DNA of 64,000 nt from Triatoma infestans (taxonomy: Eukaryota; Arthropoda; Insecta; Hemiptera; Reduviidae), in NCBI GenBank assembly GCA_011037195.1, contig JAAEAF010001540.1, positions 1 to 64,000 of the forward strand. Reading direction: 5' to 3'. A model generated the notes under the pieces. The model made no database searches. It was given only the letters and a program-made list of their open reading frames with translations, and was not told the origin of the DNA. The position numbers and the translations under genes were made by a program. Position 1 is the stretch's first letter. Each line of letters opens with the position of its first letter. Positions 1-11,758 of this stretch are shown here, piece by piece.

Positions 1-950
1 TAGTATCTAAAACTATATCCTTTCTGAATAAATAGAAAACAGAATAAACATTATTAAATGTGGTACTCCAGAGAAAATTTTGTAAGGAATGGGAATATTT
101 AACTGTATGCATTGTAGTGCATCTTGTGTCAGCAACTGTCCTTAATTAGTCCCTGACTTAATTCTAAGATAATTCTATTTGCACACATTCGCCCCTATAG
201 TTCTGATAATGTATCTGACAATTGATATTCTTCAATGAAATCATGTTATTCAAGTGTTATCAAACAATGTTTCTTGATAATATACTACTAGCAGGTGTAC
301 TAAATTTACAAAAACGGTAAAATAATTAATGGGAAATCGTTTTATTATTTTAGTATATATTTTCTGTACAAAATTATTAAATACGTTATTGTCAACATTG
401 TTGATTTTCATTAAAAGAAAGCGTATTTGGTGAGGTTTCAGCTAAACTACTTTAGAACTACACGTCTGGATGCGAAAGCAAATATGAATGTACCAGGACG
501 AATGTTGATGAAACACGAACTGACTGTTTAAAATATTTATATGGATATTTAAGTCTTCTGATGCTAGGCTTTGATTCAATTTCTTTTACAGCTAGCAACA
601 GTTTCTAGATGAGCCATTCGGTCGGAGATAAAAAACATTTGCCAATGGGGGCGAATGCGTAGTTATCGTGCACATGGAACCTCAGGTGGCATCCCATGTG
701 GTGCTAAAGGGACTATTGAGTCCAGCTATGCGTTGCGAAGCCCTAAAAGAAATCAATAGAACCGTTCCGAGAAAATTGCAAAAAAAAAAACATTCGGCAG
801 ATTAGTACCTCCGGAAGTGAACTTTCGGTCACCAAAACCTTTCGACTAAATTTTGACTGAAACTTTCCCTTTTTTGACTAGTTCCGTTCCCGTATAGCAG
901 TTAAAGAATATCAATTTTGAGGTTCCTGCAATTTTTCCTTCATAAGATAT
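1..950. other. AT-rich non-coding sequence, nothing recognised
   Basis: No ORF with recognisable similarity is present. The stretch around 610-860 is less AT-rich and has a short Met-initiated frame from 674, but it stops soon after an A-run and resembles no family I know. Confidence 0.5.
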
Positions 951-1379
951 TTTGCATTACATACCTACTCATAAACACACATACAATAATTTAAAGATTA
1001 GAAAATATAATATAATTTCAATTAAATTTAACCTATTGTACAATATTTCTGAAGGTAATCTTCCCCTTTTCCGTGGACAACATTCCCTTAGAGGTTACCA
1101 GCATATCTTACCAGTTTTTACATCCTTTTTTTTTAAACCGTGGGCTCTCTGTTATACCCAAGATTTTTGAAAAACTAGTGTCGGACAAATTAAAGCCTGG
1201 CTTATGTCGAATTGTATCTCCTCTGCAATATGGATTTATGCCTGAACGCTAGTTCAGCAAATCTGCTCGTTTTTGGGCAGTATATCATGAATTCTCTAGA
1301 GGCAGGCAATCACATATACTGATACAGATGACATATATACTTCAGGGCTCACTCCACATATACTTATCTGGCAAAGGCC

Positions 1380-1688
1380 TTGACACAAGTTTTTAATTGC
1401 AAAACCAAAGCTTATGGGGTAACTGGATGTTTTATAGCTTGTATTAGTAGTTGTCTGACTAATAGGAAGCTAATTGTGAAAATTGGTTCACATTGTTTTG
1501 AAGCTTTTAGTGTTTATTCTGGGGTGCCGCAGGGGTCTCATCTGGGTCCACTTCTCTTTCTTATATCCTATAATGATGTGGTTGACATATTTTGTGGTGT
1601 GGGAGTGTTGCTCTTGGCTGATAATCTACAGATATTTATTAATATGAATATCTTTAATGACGTGAAGATCCTGCAATACAACTTTTAA
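1380..1688 (+). pseudogene. Reverse transcriptase fragment, catalytic region
   Basis: This open segment of the LINE covers the central RT palm. SGVPQGSHLGPLLFL is the conserved substrate-binding block of Jockey/CR1-type enzymes. The expected FADD box reads LADN, so the second catalytic aspartate is lost. The Met at the start is internal to the domain and is not a real initiation codon. Confidence 0.8.
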
Positions 1689-1911
1689 ATGTTTTATAAG
1701 TAGTGCTGCATTAACTAACTGACAGTCAATATTAATACGTCTAATACTATAACATTTTCTAGGCCTCCTGTTAGGATTTTCTACTCGTACAGTCTGGAAG
1801 GTTCAGCCATTACAAGAGTTAATTCCGTCAGGCATCTAGGAGTTATCTTTGACTCGTCTTTAACATTCAGGAAACATATAGGTAGCATGCATTGTTGGCA
1901 AGGCCTATAAA

Positions 1912-2202
1912 ATGTTGGGTTTTCTTTATAGGAATACACATAATTTCGTTAATGTCTATGCCCTCAAGGTTCTGTACGTCTCACTAGTTAGATCTCATCT
2001 GGAGTTTGCCCCTCCAATCTGGTCTCCCAGCTTCTTAACATACGTAGAATCTATAGAAAGAGTTCAAAAGAAATTCCTACACTTCCTATCATTCAGATTA
2101 TCTATTCGAAACGACTACAAACAGCTATCTGAAAGATTAAAACTACTTTCTTGTCATCAGCGTAGACTGTTAAATGAGCACTATTTATATTTGATATTTT
2201 AA
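1912..2202 (+). pseudogene. Reverse transcriptase fragment, thumb and C-terminal region
   Basis: The 96-residue open segment matches the region after the RT palm in Jockey/CR1-type LINEs: a hydrophobic LYVSLVRSHLEFAPPIW stretch followed by IERVQKKFLHFLS. It is in the same orientation as the upstream fragment and separated from it by stops and frameshifts, so it is one decayed copy rather than a gene. Confidence 0.8.
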
Positions 2203-2810
2203 ATGGTCCAATAGACAGCTGTGAATTGGTTAACATTAGTTTCAAAGTTCCAAACAGGTGCACCAGAAGAATTCACCTTTTCTACGTAATGATTTTCAAA
2301 AGAAAATATACATTTAATTTATCAATCCCAAGATGTCTTAGATTGGTAAATAAGTTGCAAGAAGAGATTGATATATAAAATATGTCTAGATATCATTTTA
2401 GAAACAAAGTTGCTTCTTTACTAATAAATATGGACAGACCAGTGAATTATTAACCTAACCATTTTAATTTCAAATTTGTTAATTTTTTCTGTATAGTTCC
2501 AATATTGCTACTTTCATAGGATCATCTTTCTTGATATATAATAATTATCTTTTTTGTCTTAAAAATTAATATTATCATTAGCCATATTTTGAAAATTAAT
2601 TGCTAAAAATCTTCACGAAATTCATACAATTGAATACATCTCCAATAGTGGTGACTATATCTATATACCTATCATGTATTACAAATAACTGTTATTATAA
2701 ATAGTACTTTAAAACTAGTAATCTAGTGTCATATTTGAGCTTATATTTATATCTAATGTAAAAGGAATTGTTCCGTACATGTAATAAAAAAAAAATAAAT
2801 AAAAAAAATG

Positions 2811-4470
2811 ATACTTAAAGCGAAAGTAACGTACTTATAGAACTCTCAGTTGAGGGAGATATGTGTTAACGTACTTATACAGTTGCCACATGTACGCTAG
2901 CGAAACCTGAACTCAAGTGTGTAAAAGTAGAAACTTTAGTATCTTGACAAACAAATAACTATCTCAGTTCATTTTTAATGTTTATACGTTCTTTTTTAAT
3001 GTTTGTTCATAATATGTAAATGTCATGTAAATGGTTAAATGTAATGAAACTTTCCTCAAGTTTTCACAAGCAAAATGCATTTAGTTAGAAATACTTTAAA
3101 AAAAAGTTAGTTATTTATTAATGAAAAGTATATCCCCTATTTCTTGACTTCTTACTTGAAGGTAGTAGAACAATCCAAGACGAGATACAACTTCCACTAC
3201 TAACTACCAGTTTACTGCCTCATACGACTTTACAGTCAGTAGTCAATACTTTAGCCATTCAGAGCAGAATCCCTTTATATTACTAAGACCCACTAATTGC
3301 ACTTTAGCAGTTTCTTACACAAAAAGACTGGTGAAGCAGACAACACGGAGTATTGGGATGAATAGGGAGAAGGAGGGAGCAGGCAGAAAGAAAGAGAATG
3401 ATGGAGTGATGGCGTGAGTGTTGGAGGATGATTGTGAAATAGTAGTTCATGGACTGGAATACAGCGCGTTCAAGCAGTCGTATATCAGTTCTCCTGATTC
3501 AACTATTCCTACTCTTTTCTTACTTCATCTTGTTCTGTTATAGATAGATGGAGGGGTCTCGATTTAATTTGAATGCTTTTGAATTAAAAGTTCAGCGACG
3601 TTTTCCCAATACCCATGCCAACCAACTCACACCCTGTAACATCTAATTCCTCCCAATAGGTTCTATTGTCAAACATCCTTTATCTTGAAATTAAGTACAG
3701 GGTCCCAGCTGCATTTTTCCCCCAATTTTTATTTGGGATTATATCCGCTTTTTAAGAGTAATTCCCTAAAATAAAACAGCACATTACTGAACGTTTAATT
3801 ATCGATCAGCAGTATATATAGATATATATACGGATACTATACGACAATATTACAATATTCACTTCAATAACAGAAATAGAAAGTTCTGATTTACGTGATA
3901 TTTATTTTTATGTTTTTCTAAAAAGAATAAATGATCATTAATCTAATAAAATATTAGACTTATAATACTTACCTTTAATATTATACTTATATATATTATA
4001 TTTATTATAAAATACTTATAATTATATATTATACCTATATATATGCTACTTGTATATAAGTATAATATTACACTTATAAAGTATATAATATTATACTTAT
4101 AATATTTACCTTATAAAATGCTTAATTACTTTTTATTTTATTTTTACTTTTGCACATTACACAAGGAAACAGTCACAGGGTTTAAAATGTTGTTTTTGGA
4201 GATGGAATTTATACAATTAGAGGCAAAATAAAAAAGAGGACACTCCTTTTTATTGTAACTAATCATAAAAAAACATTCTTTGTTAATAATTAATTTATTC
4301 CAGCATATATTAAAAATAAAACGGGATTTGATATAATAATGATCCAAAGAACTAAAGAATGAAACAAAGAACTACCTTCAGCTATCTTTATGATCAGGTC
4401 TTTGAAATAAGTGAAAATAAAAATAGTGGTCAAAGTTAATTCTGAAGATTAGTATTAATTTGTTTATCCC
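2811..4470. other. AT-rich non-coding sequence, simple TA-rich tracts
   Basis: No coding sequence was recognised. 3790-4130 is very AT-rich, with many short ATATA/TTATAA palindromes. The short minus-strand frame at 4144-4347 looks like a chance ORF in AT-rich DNA. Confidence 0.5.
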
Positions 4471-5160
4471 TTTATTATCACTTGTACTCAGTGACGGAAA
4501 CGGCAGTGGTTGTTGCGTGCGTGAATAACCGTCCGTAGAAGTTTTCGCCACTATCAGGAGACCAATAGATATTCAAAAATACCTGGTTCTGGCAGGCATC
4601 ATGTAATTTTCTAGAGAGGACTGTTTCATTGTCTTGAGTAATCGTCATTGCACAGCAGTGGAAGTTAGACACCGTTTACGCCAGGAGAGAAATGTATTCG
4701 TCAGCTTGCGAACAGTTAGGCGGAAGCTTTCTGAAGCTGGCTTAAGTGAAAGAAGGCAAAAAACAGCTTGTTTGAATTTACTAAGGGCAACACGTTAATA
4801 GGACTACTGAAGTCTGGAGAGAGATTCGTTTTTCAGATGAGTGGCATTTTGTGGTCTTTCGATGGCCGCGACTTTCTCTTTTAGAAGAAGGGATGGTAGT
4901 GGAAAGTACAATGGTTTGTGCTGGAATTTTTCAGGAAGCTCGCATTAAGATCATTTTTATAGACGGTACCCCTAATAGCTACTCGATATACTGAGGATCT
5001 TCTCTCGGAAGTGGTTGTTCCAATTGGGCCTTTCATTGAGAGGTGTTTCCTTTTTATACATTATACAGCCTGGCCGCATATTGCAAAAGTGTTAAAGACT
5101 ATGAAGGAAAGGATTTTGAGTTTCGGTCTTTTTTTTAAACCAAAAATAAAAAACTTTAAA

Positions 5161-5207
5161 TTTTTGCCAACGTTTCGACAAATGTGTGTCTTTTTCAAGG
5201 CAAAAAA
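5161..5207 (-). ncRNA. Hammerhead-like structured motif, copy 1
   Basis: Read on the minus strand, the order is a 5' arm UUUUUGCC, UUGAAAAA, a hairpin with stem GACA/UGUC, GAAACGUU, then GGCAAAAA. The two outer arms pair perfectly over 8 bp. The core is degenerate relative to CUGANGA. It lies in the left arm of the foldback insertion. Confidence 0.45.
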
Positions 5208-5397
5208 CTAAAAATATAAAAACAAAGAAGCTTTAAAACATATCCAACTTGAACGCTTGATGTAAAATTTAGAACTAAAGTTGAGAACACGATGTGTTGA
5301 GGTTTCTCACCTTTTTAGTCGAAATGTTTACATAAGTGTTTCAAGTTGGAATGTTTTTAAAAGATTCTTTAGTTTTTATATTTTTTGATTTTTATGC

Positions 5398-5452
5398 GTG
5401 AAAAAGACAATACATTTGTCGAAACGTTGGCAAAAATTTAAAGTTTTTTATT
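5398..5452 (+). ncRNA. Hammerhead-like structured motif, copy 2
   Basis: This is the mirror of copy 1 in the right arm of the same foldback. It reads GUGAAAAA, a hairpin with GACA...UGUC ends, then GAAACGUUGGCAAAAA. The upstream partner arm is partly degenerate. Confidence 0.4.
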
Positions 5453-5959
5453 TTTGGTTTAAAAAAAAGACCGAAACTCAAAATCCTTTCCTTCATACAA
5501 GTAACGGTCGAGAAGAATCTTCCATAGTTAAAGACTATCTGGAAATGGTTTCAAACAGGTGTTTAAAATGGTCACCATGCAGTCCTGGTTTAAAACTAAT
5601 AAAAAATGTATGGGAAATGAAATCAAGATGAATACAATGACTTCTAGCCTTGCCAGAGACTCTGCAAGATTTGAAGAAGTCTTTGTGAGAAGAACATGAA
5701 CTCAGGGCTTCATTCTAAACCTCATTAATCAGTATCAAGATGATTAATGCAACAGGAGGGAAGACACCTCATTAATGTTGCGAAATTTAAAAAAAAAATC
5801 AGATTTCATTTAACACATTCCTTTTTTATTTTTTTTATTTTTTATTCCACTATCTGTTAATTCAAAGATGATATCAATCAATAAATACCTTCACAAATTA
5901 AAACAAATTAGGGGTGTCCACATTTTTTGCCCTCAAATGTTTATTACCTTATTTTGCAA

Positions 5960-6660
5960 ACAGCTCTGCTTTTAAATTCATCTTAAAATATGTGCACGCT
6001 ATTTATTACGAGGTTATTTATTAAGCTATTTATTAAAACACATAAAAACAATCCTAACAAACTATTTATAAAACATTGTTCTAATAATAATTAGTTTTCA
6101 ATTAAACAAATTTTTCAATAGTGTTGAACACTGTTTTTTACTGCAGTTGATAATTATACAATTTTTTATTGGCTATATAAAATATTAACTAGAATTTTGT
6201 TATACAAATTTTTTTTAGCTCTATTTTATCTTTAATAGGTAATATTGGGGAAGAAAAAAATCTAAAGGAAATTTTTAGTACAGCGACGAAATATAGCCGA
6301 ATAAAACCATTTAGCGTACCTTAAGTGGGTATTTAATTTAAATATCATTTGCAGGAAGGAGTCGTAAATAAGGGACGTTTAAAAAATTGGGAATGAAATT
6401 CAGTATATATATGTAATAGCCAGGCCACTCCACAAGCCTTTTTACCTAACTACATCGTATTTTATGACAAAGAGACCCACCCATCATGAACTTGGGGACA
6501 TGAAACACTTGTAGTATCTGGATTTTATTAAAATAAATATATTTAAGTATCATTCTGTATTAATGTTTCTTATATTAAAAATGAAATTTATAATAATTGT
6601 TAAAATTTGTTTTTTATAGGCTGTGTTTTTTCCTTTTTATAGGGTGATGATGTAATGAAC
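5960..6660. other. AT-rich non-coding sequence, nothing recognised
   Basis: No coding similarity, repeat structure or RNA gene was seen apart from T-rich runs. Confidence 0.4.
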
Positions 6661-6725
6661 CTTTACCAGCCAAGAGTTTTTTTTTTTTTATTTATTATTT
6701 TATCATGTAAAATATTACAGAGTTT

Positions 6726-6770
6726 TTATCCTTACGTTTCGGCACTAAGCGTGCCATCTTCAGAGGAATA
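6726..6770 (-). ncRNA. Hammerhead-like structured motif, copy 3
   Basis: The minus strand reads UCCU, CUGAAGA, one extra U, a perfect 5-bp hairpin (GGCAC/GUGCC, loop GCUUA), GAAAC, GUA, then AGGA. The AGGA pairs with the UCCU before the core to close helix I. CUGAAGA fits CUGANGA exactly. The step between GAAAC and the putative cleavage triplet is two bases shorter than in copies with a GUC. Confidence 0.5.
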
Positions 6771-6813
6771 CTACAATATAAATATTATTTTAGACAATTA
6801 CAATAATTTCATA

Positions 6814-7054
6814 AGGGGAGGGATTAGCGTTTAGCGCGTTGGACTCCCAAACGGAGGTCCCGGGTTCGAGTCCAGTGCTACCCTTAGATTTTTTCTTCTT
6901 AGGAGCCTCTCCAGCTCACTGTTCTGGGATTGCAGTGTTGTCTGTTGCGAGAGAACACTGTCCGGAGGCCGGCAGTGGACTGAGAAGGCTCCGGGCGCTA
7001 ATGACCATAGATGTTGAAGCGCCTTAAATTATATATTTAAAAAAAAAAAATAAT
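6814..7054 (+). mobile_element. SINE family A, copy 1 (tRNA-derived)
   Basis: The 5' part resembles a tRNA, with a degenerate A box near 6824-6836 (TTAGCGTTTAGCGCG) and a clear B box GGTTCGAGTCC at about 6861-6871. A conserved body containing GAGAACACTGTCCGGAGGC follows, then CCTTAAATTA and an A-rich tail. A 12-bp target duplication (AATAATTTCATA) is present at 6802-6813 and 7055-7066, so the element boundaries are exact. It would be transcribed by RNA polymerase III. Confidence 0.9.
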
Positions 7055-7604
7055 AATAATTTCATACATATATAAAATATAATAAATTTGTATAAAACAA
7101 TTAATTTATGTCCAAAAATTACTAACCATGTTCATTCTGTTATACTTTGAATCTGTTTTTTTTTAGGCTTCGTTATATTCGCATTTTTTGAAAATTTTGA
7201 TTTGATAACATTTTTTGTTATGTGTCTATTTTGTTATTTGTATAAATTCGTCAAATTTAAATAAAATCTTTTATTCCGCCTTAAATTTTGATTTGGGCCA
7301 CGTGGTTTCTTTTTGTACGCTTTGTTTTATTATTTTTTTTATTATTTCTTTTCTGGAAATTTTATAAATTTTAATTTTATTAATTTATTTTTATTATATA
7401 CTTTAATTTGGTATTATTTAATATTCTTTTAAATTATTTTACTTATTGATACTTACAGATTAGTTTTTGAGTCACCCCGCAAGCTTTATTACTCATATTT
7501 TGATTATTATTTATTCTGCGGTGAAATATTCGAATGTTAAGAAAAATTCTTTCATTCAAAAAAAGTTCGCAAATTCGAATTAAGGAACTGATACCAGCGT
7601 ATTG

Positions 7605-7859
7605 AAGTCCTCACGCGTTGGTCTGGTGGCTAGCGCACTCGCCTTTCGTGTGAGAATTCAGGGTTCGATTCCTGTGAGAGCAAAGCGGTGTTGATCTAGC
7701 AACGTGATAAAAAGTGGAAAGGTACAGTTAGCAGCGCCCTAGGTAGCGAAGGACGGAAATAAACGGCGTGGGACCTACGACATGCTTAACACATATTCAA
7801 ATCGCCGTCCGGCAAGCCTTGGCCCTTCATGGGCTGTTGCGCCATAGGGTTTTTTTTAT
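7605..7859 (+). mobile_element. SINE family B (tRNA-Glu-like head)
   Basis: This is a different SINE family. The head reads like tRNA-Glu, with GGTCTGGTGGCTAGCGCA as D-arm and A box, an anticodon loop CTTTCGT in a CTCGC/GTGAG stem, and a B box GGTTCGATTCC. The body ends in GGGCTGTTGCGCCATAGGG and a T run. A 10-bp target duplication (CAGCGTATTG) at 7595-7604 and 7860-7869 fixes the ends. It lacks an acceptor stem and is not a functional tRNA gene. Confidence 0.88.
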
Positions 7860-7869
7860 CAGCGTATTG

Positions 7870-8660
7870 TTGATTCACGAGTCTGAGACAACTTCCTTAT
7901 ATCTGGTAAACGGAGTTAATAGGTGATAGTAAACATTTTTGATGAAGCGGATTCAGCATGATACTTTCTTCTTATTTTGCTATAGCATAGCTTGGTCTTA
8001 TTTTAGATTTCCAGTTTCTACGTCACATGATTAGTAACTCATCCCTAACCGCAAGCGATTCTCGTTCATTACCTTAGGGGAGATCAAGCTCCGCCTAGCT
8101 CATCCCTCTACAAAATCAAGAAGGAGAAGTTCCAACAATATTCAGGACTAGTTATCAGAAAGGAGTCTTCACGAAATGTTAGAGAAAGCACCAGAAGCAT
8201 ACACTCTACCATTTAGTCTATCATTCTACTTGCACGCTACCACCTTTTTACGTCAGTTCTGTAAAGTTCCTTGCAGTATTTTTGTTCTCGGTTCAATATA
8301 TCAATGCACTTTTCCTCAATTTTCCGTCAAGCCCCATAAAAAAATCTACTACCCATATGTTTACGAACGATATTATAGATATTAATGAAAATTAATTTAT
8401 TATTATTATTATTAGGAAAATTTATTAGATAACAAAAGATTTTTTTCTGTAATCGTTGAATAATGTGGCCATTATTACACTAAAATTGGCAAAAGCTATA
8501 CATTTTCTCACTAATGAGTTACACATTTACTTTATCTCATTAAAGGGTAGAAGTAATTTTATTTTATTCTAATAAGCCCGACATCTAGCGGCAATAGGCG
8601 AAAACAAGATCAAAACTAATCCTCAAAGTACATTTGAGGTTATAACTAATGGAACAGGTT
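7870..8660. other. Non-coding sequence, nothing recognised
   Basis: The short frame at 8176-8385 resembles no known protein and is probably a chance ORF. A short ATT tract lies at about 8396-8414. Confidence 0.4.
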
Positions 8661-8665
8661 ATGGA

Positions 8666-8747
8666 GATTCCAACGATGTTCTTTAGGACTCCAAGCATTT
8701 TCTTTAGGACTCCAACCATTTCCTTTAGGGCTCCAACCATTTTCTTT
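8666..8747. repeat. Short minisatellite, ~3.5 units of 23-24 bp
   Basis: The unit TTCTTTAGGACTCCAACCAT is repeated in tandem with small differences (AAGCAT, AACCAT, GGGCTCC). Confidence 0.85.
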
Positions 8748-8929
8748 TAAGTGGATATATCTACTATACTTATAAAGAGCTGCAAGTTCTGTTTGAAACA
8801 TTTATCTGAGAAATTTGATTAGGAGGCTTTTGGGGTTATGTTTTCCTCCAAAGTCTATATTAGTTTATTATAAAATCTATCATGTAAATAATATTAATTA
8901 GAATTAAATATGTTACAAAAATTCCGAGT

Positions 8930-10550
8930 TTAAAGAAAATCGGTGTGCATTTTTAATGAATAATTTTTCCAGGTTTTTGCGATTTTTTTTCCATAAAAAC
9001 ACCGACTGATTTCATTAAATTTGTTATAGTACTAACTATGAATACAGAGGTAGATCACTTTCATGAACATTCCTAGAAAGTTCATTTAAAGTTGTAATGG
9101 GAAAGCGGGATGTTATGCTTTCGTTAAGATAAGTCATTACCTTCCAATAATTTAAAATTTAAAAAGAAAATAATCCTTTTTTAAAAATTATAAGTTTGAA
9201 GAGAATTTGTCATTTATAAGTCTGTCTGTAAGTGAAAGTTGTATGAGTGTTTCACACCAGATTTTTTTTTGAATAGCAAAGGCTTTTTGGTGACATTTGT
9301 TTTTGGACTTGAGATGATAATAGGAGGCAAAATATGCCAGTTTTATTTTTAATGTGGGATCTAATGAAAGATAGTTTGGAGCTTCATGAGGAAAGTTGGG
9401 ATAGTGACGACACTAAGATGGAATCTGACAATACGATAGATAAATTGAAATATTATCCTCATACAAGACAATAGCGTTTCAAGTGTCATTACAAAGTTCA
9501 GACATATCCATTACACACAAACCATAATAGTTCGGATGCAACTCAAATTACAAACGGTGCGATAGGTGCGTATTAATCTATGTTAATTCCATTCCCTTGT
9601 TAGATGTCCATCACGATGATGTTGATTGAAGGCACCATTTTCATTTCGTTATATAGAGTATACAATGGACTAGATTTCGAGATAAATTGATGAATGACCA
9701 TTAGAGTCCCAAATGAATTTGAGATTTTCAAAGAGATCAGGAAAGGAGTAATTATAATTGACTGTACTTTGGAAAACAACTGTTTGTTTCACTCATTTTG
9801 AAGATATAACAAAATTAGTTGATCAGAATTTTTCAAGTAATACATCCTAAAAGTACAATGACTATTTTCTATTCTACTCCTAAGTGTTCTCTATTCTTCT
9901 CAATAGTTGTAGCAGTCTGTGATTGTGCGATTTACTAGGAGTAAGAGAAAGTAAAAATATCATACGCCTTTCTCTTATTGCAGATAATAAAAATATAAAA
10001 GAAAATTTTTGTAATGTGATGATGTGTAGTTGGTTGTGTAGCACGAGCGGGCTTGTATAAAGGCTTGTAAGTATGTTTATAGAAGTATTAAGAGTAATTA
10101 AGAAGTCACCACTGTTTTATATAATAAATATATTGTTAAAATAATAACTACAAGTTATTTGATATTATAAACTTATTTTAATATATTGTGAAACTGGCAC
10201 TGATACTAAGAGAGCGATTCCTGAAGTGTTCTGGCTTTGGAAGCAGAATTACGACTTAGTTGATTGAAGGCTGAGTTTAGACTGTGTACTCTTTACTCTT
10301 TGAAAGCTAATGTTAGCCTGTCTAAGGAATGCTCTCTAACAAAGCAGTTGGCCAAGTCGCATTGTATTATATTAACGGATTTTTATGCCTTTGTTTTCTT
10401 AATAGCAATGACCAGATTTAATATACCTGGCTCTACCCCTGCACTAAGATACATTTGAAATATTAAAAAAAGTTAGATTTTGGTTGCTATAAAATATTCT
10501 TAAGTATTTCTTCAAAACTATTATTTTTTTATTTCGTCCTTCCACTACAT
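8930..10550. repeat. Interspersed repeat block related to 46540-47430
   Basis: Long stretches match the block at 46540-47430 in the same orientation. They include the ATAAGTTTGAAGAGAATTTGTC region near 9190, the GCGGGCTTGT region near 10049 (GGGCTTGTGTTTG near 46960), the CACCACTG...AATAAATATATT segment near 10107, and TATTTCGTCCTTCCA near 10531. Inside lie a reversed end of the 1-kb repeat (GTGTTTCACACCAGATTTT at 9249-9267) and a forward end (ACTAGGAGTAAGAGAAAGTA near 9935-9955). No protein was recognised, so it is a mosaic of non-autonomous repeats. Confidence 0.65.
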
Positions 10551-10574
10551 TTTCTTCATGAAACTTGAAATTTA

Positions 10575-10818
10575 GGAAAGGGAATAGCTAAGTGATTAGC
10601 GTAAAGGACTCCCACGCAAAGGTCCCGGGTTCGAGTCCAGCTGTGCTGCCTTTAGATTTTTTTTTTTCTAGGAGCCTCTGCAGCTTACTGTCCGATGATG
10701 GACAGTGCTGTCTGTAGCGAGAGAACATTGTCCGGAGGCTGGCAGTGACACTGAGAAGGCTCGGGCGCCAATGCCCATAGATGTTGACGCCTTAAATTAC
10801 AAAAAAAAAAAAAACATA
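10575..10818 (+). mobile_element. SINE family A, copy 2
   Basis: It has the same organisation as the copy at 6814: a degenerate A box (ATAGCTAAGTGATTAGCG), B box GGTTCGAGTCC near 10627-10637, body with GAGAACATTGTCCGGAGGC, CCTTAAATTA and an A tail. A weak 7-bp duplication (AAATTTA) flanks it at 10568-10574 and 10819-10825. Confidence 0.88.
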
Positions 10819-11758
10819 AAATTTAACGTGCAGTTTCCTCACTACTCCATTAAAACCAATTTTTCCGGGTAAATGTTTTTTATAAAAGTGATTCCTTTAT
10901 AACTATGAGATTAGCATGGACCCCGGACGGCAAAACTTTACAAGAAGCACAGCTATCTGTTTTCTTTCGGTCACAAACAAAATAAGTCTCTCTGTCTGCC
11001 CTCTTACTAAAAAAGTCCAATTATATTTATTATCACAATTTTAATCAACCACTTGTTGTCTTAGAAAGTACGGCCGATAGAAACATTCCAAATGGTCTCC
11101 TACAAATTTTTTCCAGAATTCCAAACGTGTGTCCAATTATTTTTTCAAAACTCCAGAAATTAGAGATTTCGAAACCAACTTTCTTATTAAATAGGACCAC
11201 TTTTCTGTTTTGCTTTTTTTTTACGAATTCATAAACTAGATTTAATTGTTTTCATAAAAAAAATGGTTGTTGAACGAGCAAAATCTGTTGAATATTCGCT
11301 AAGATATTCAATTTTGAATGAAGAGAAATTCTGTGCTTCCTGGTTGCCATTATGTTACATGGTTTTTCAGTTTATAGCCAAATTAATGTAAAGATAGAAT
11401 TATAAAAAAGATAGACGAGGGCGAGCGGTGGTGCTTGATATGATAGTGTTTCGGAAGGTAATATGAACTAATTGGATTCGTCATTGACTTTTTGAGTATG
11501 AATCCCTTGTGGCTGGAAAGCGGGCTGATATTGTTACGACCTGACTGACCTAGCGTAGAAATAGTTATATATGGAAGCGTTATCTTGCTGATCTTAAAGC
11601 CATTTCAATTATTTTATGAATGATATGTCATCACATCCTTCAAGTTTTTCACCATGTTTACCCTATTTCATAACGTTTATTTTTCCTCCTATCCAACCCC
11701 CTTACACACAAAATAATCATTGGAAATAAAAACTAGGAAATTATGAACTATTTCCTTA

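Larger units (their letters stand above)
1040..2810 (+). mobile_element. LINE fragment with decayed reverse transcriptase (Jockey/CR1-like)
   Basis: This is a 5'-truncated non-LTR retrotransposon broken by stops and frameshifts. Around 1160-1250 it encodes PKIFEKLVSDKL and QYGFMPER, which are the early RT blocks. The frame at 1380-1688 carries the VPQGSHLGPLLFL block and a ruined catalytic motif (LADN where FADD is expected). The frame at 1912-2202 holds the usual post-RT region (LYVSLVRSHLEFAPPIWSP, then IERVQKKFL). The frame from about 2205 to 2440 matches the C-terminal region of this class, including PRCLRLVNKL. It ends in an A-rich tail at about 2784-2808. No target-site duplication was found. 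The change in the catalytic motif means the copy is dead. Clade assignment is by motif memory only. Confidence 0.85.
5103..5526. repeat. Foldback (palindromic) insertion inside the Tc1 remnant
   Basis: 5103-5494 is a long inverted repeat. The first ~26 bases (GAAGGAAAGGATTTTGAG...) are repeated in reverse complement ending at 5494, and the similarity runs deep into both arms. The direct repeat GTTAAAGACTAT occurs just before it (5091-5102) and again at 5527-5538, with 32 bases between the right arm and the second copy. The insertion splits the transposase reading frame. Each arm carries a copy of the hammerhead-like motif described separately. Confidence 0.8.
4640..5950 (+). mobile_element. 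Decayed Tc1-like DNA transposon
   Basis: Fragments of a Tc1-family transposase (DD34E type) can be followed in three frames. Around 4680-4800 there is a helix-turn-helix segment (SLRTVRRKLSEAGLSERR). At 4830-5000 there is RFSDEWHF and MVCAGIFQ followed by IIFIDGTPNSYSI. At about 5059-5090 HYTAWPHIAKVL stands where the family has a QDNARPHTA-like box, so the catalytic Asp is lost. After a foldback insertion, 5526-5630 gives VKDYLEMV and WSPCSPGLKLIKNVWEM, where the SPDLNPIE box has lost both its Asp and its Glu. The C-terminal end is visible near 5740. The likely right end is the GGGGTGTCCA sequence near 5911. No left terminal repeat was located. The element cannot encode an active enzyme. Confidence 0.8.

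Noticed and set aside
4538..4562. Eleventh copy of the hammerhead-like motif (minus strand CUGAUAGUGGCGAAAAC)
   Set aside because: There is no hairpin between the two core halves and GAAAAC replaces GAAAC, so the resemblance is too weak.
6820..6880. Possible tRNA gene
   Set aside because: A and B boxes are present, but there is no acceptor stem or complete cloverleaf, and the sequence continues into a repeated body with a target duplication. It is a SINE head. The same applies at 7612, 10582, 18604 and 40980.
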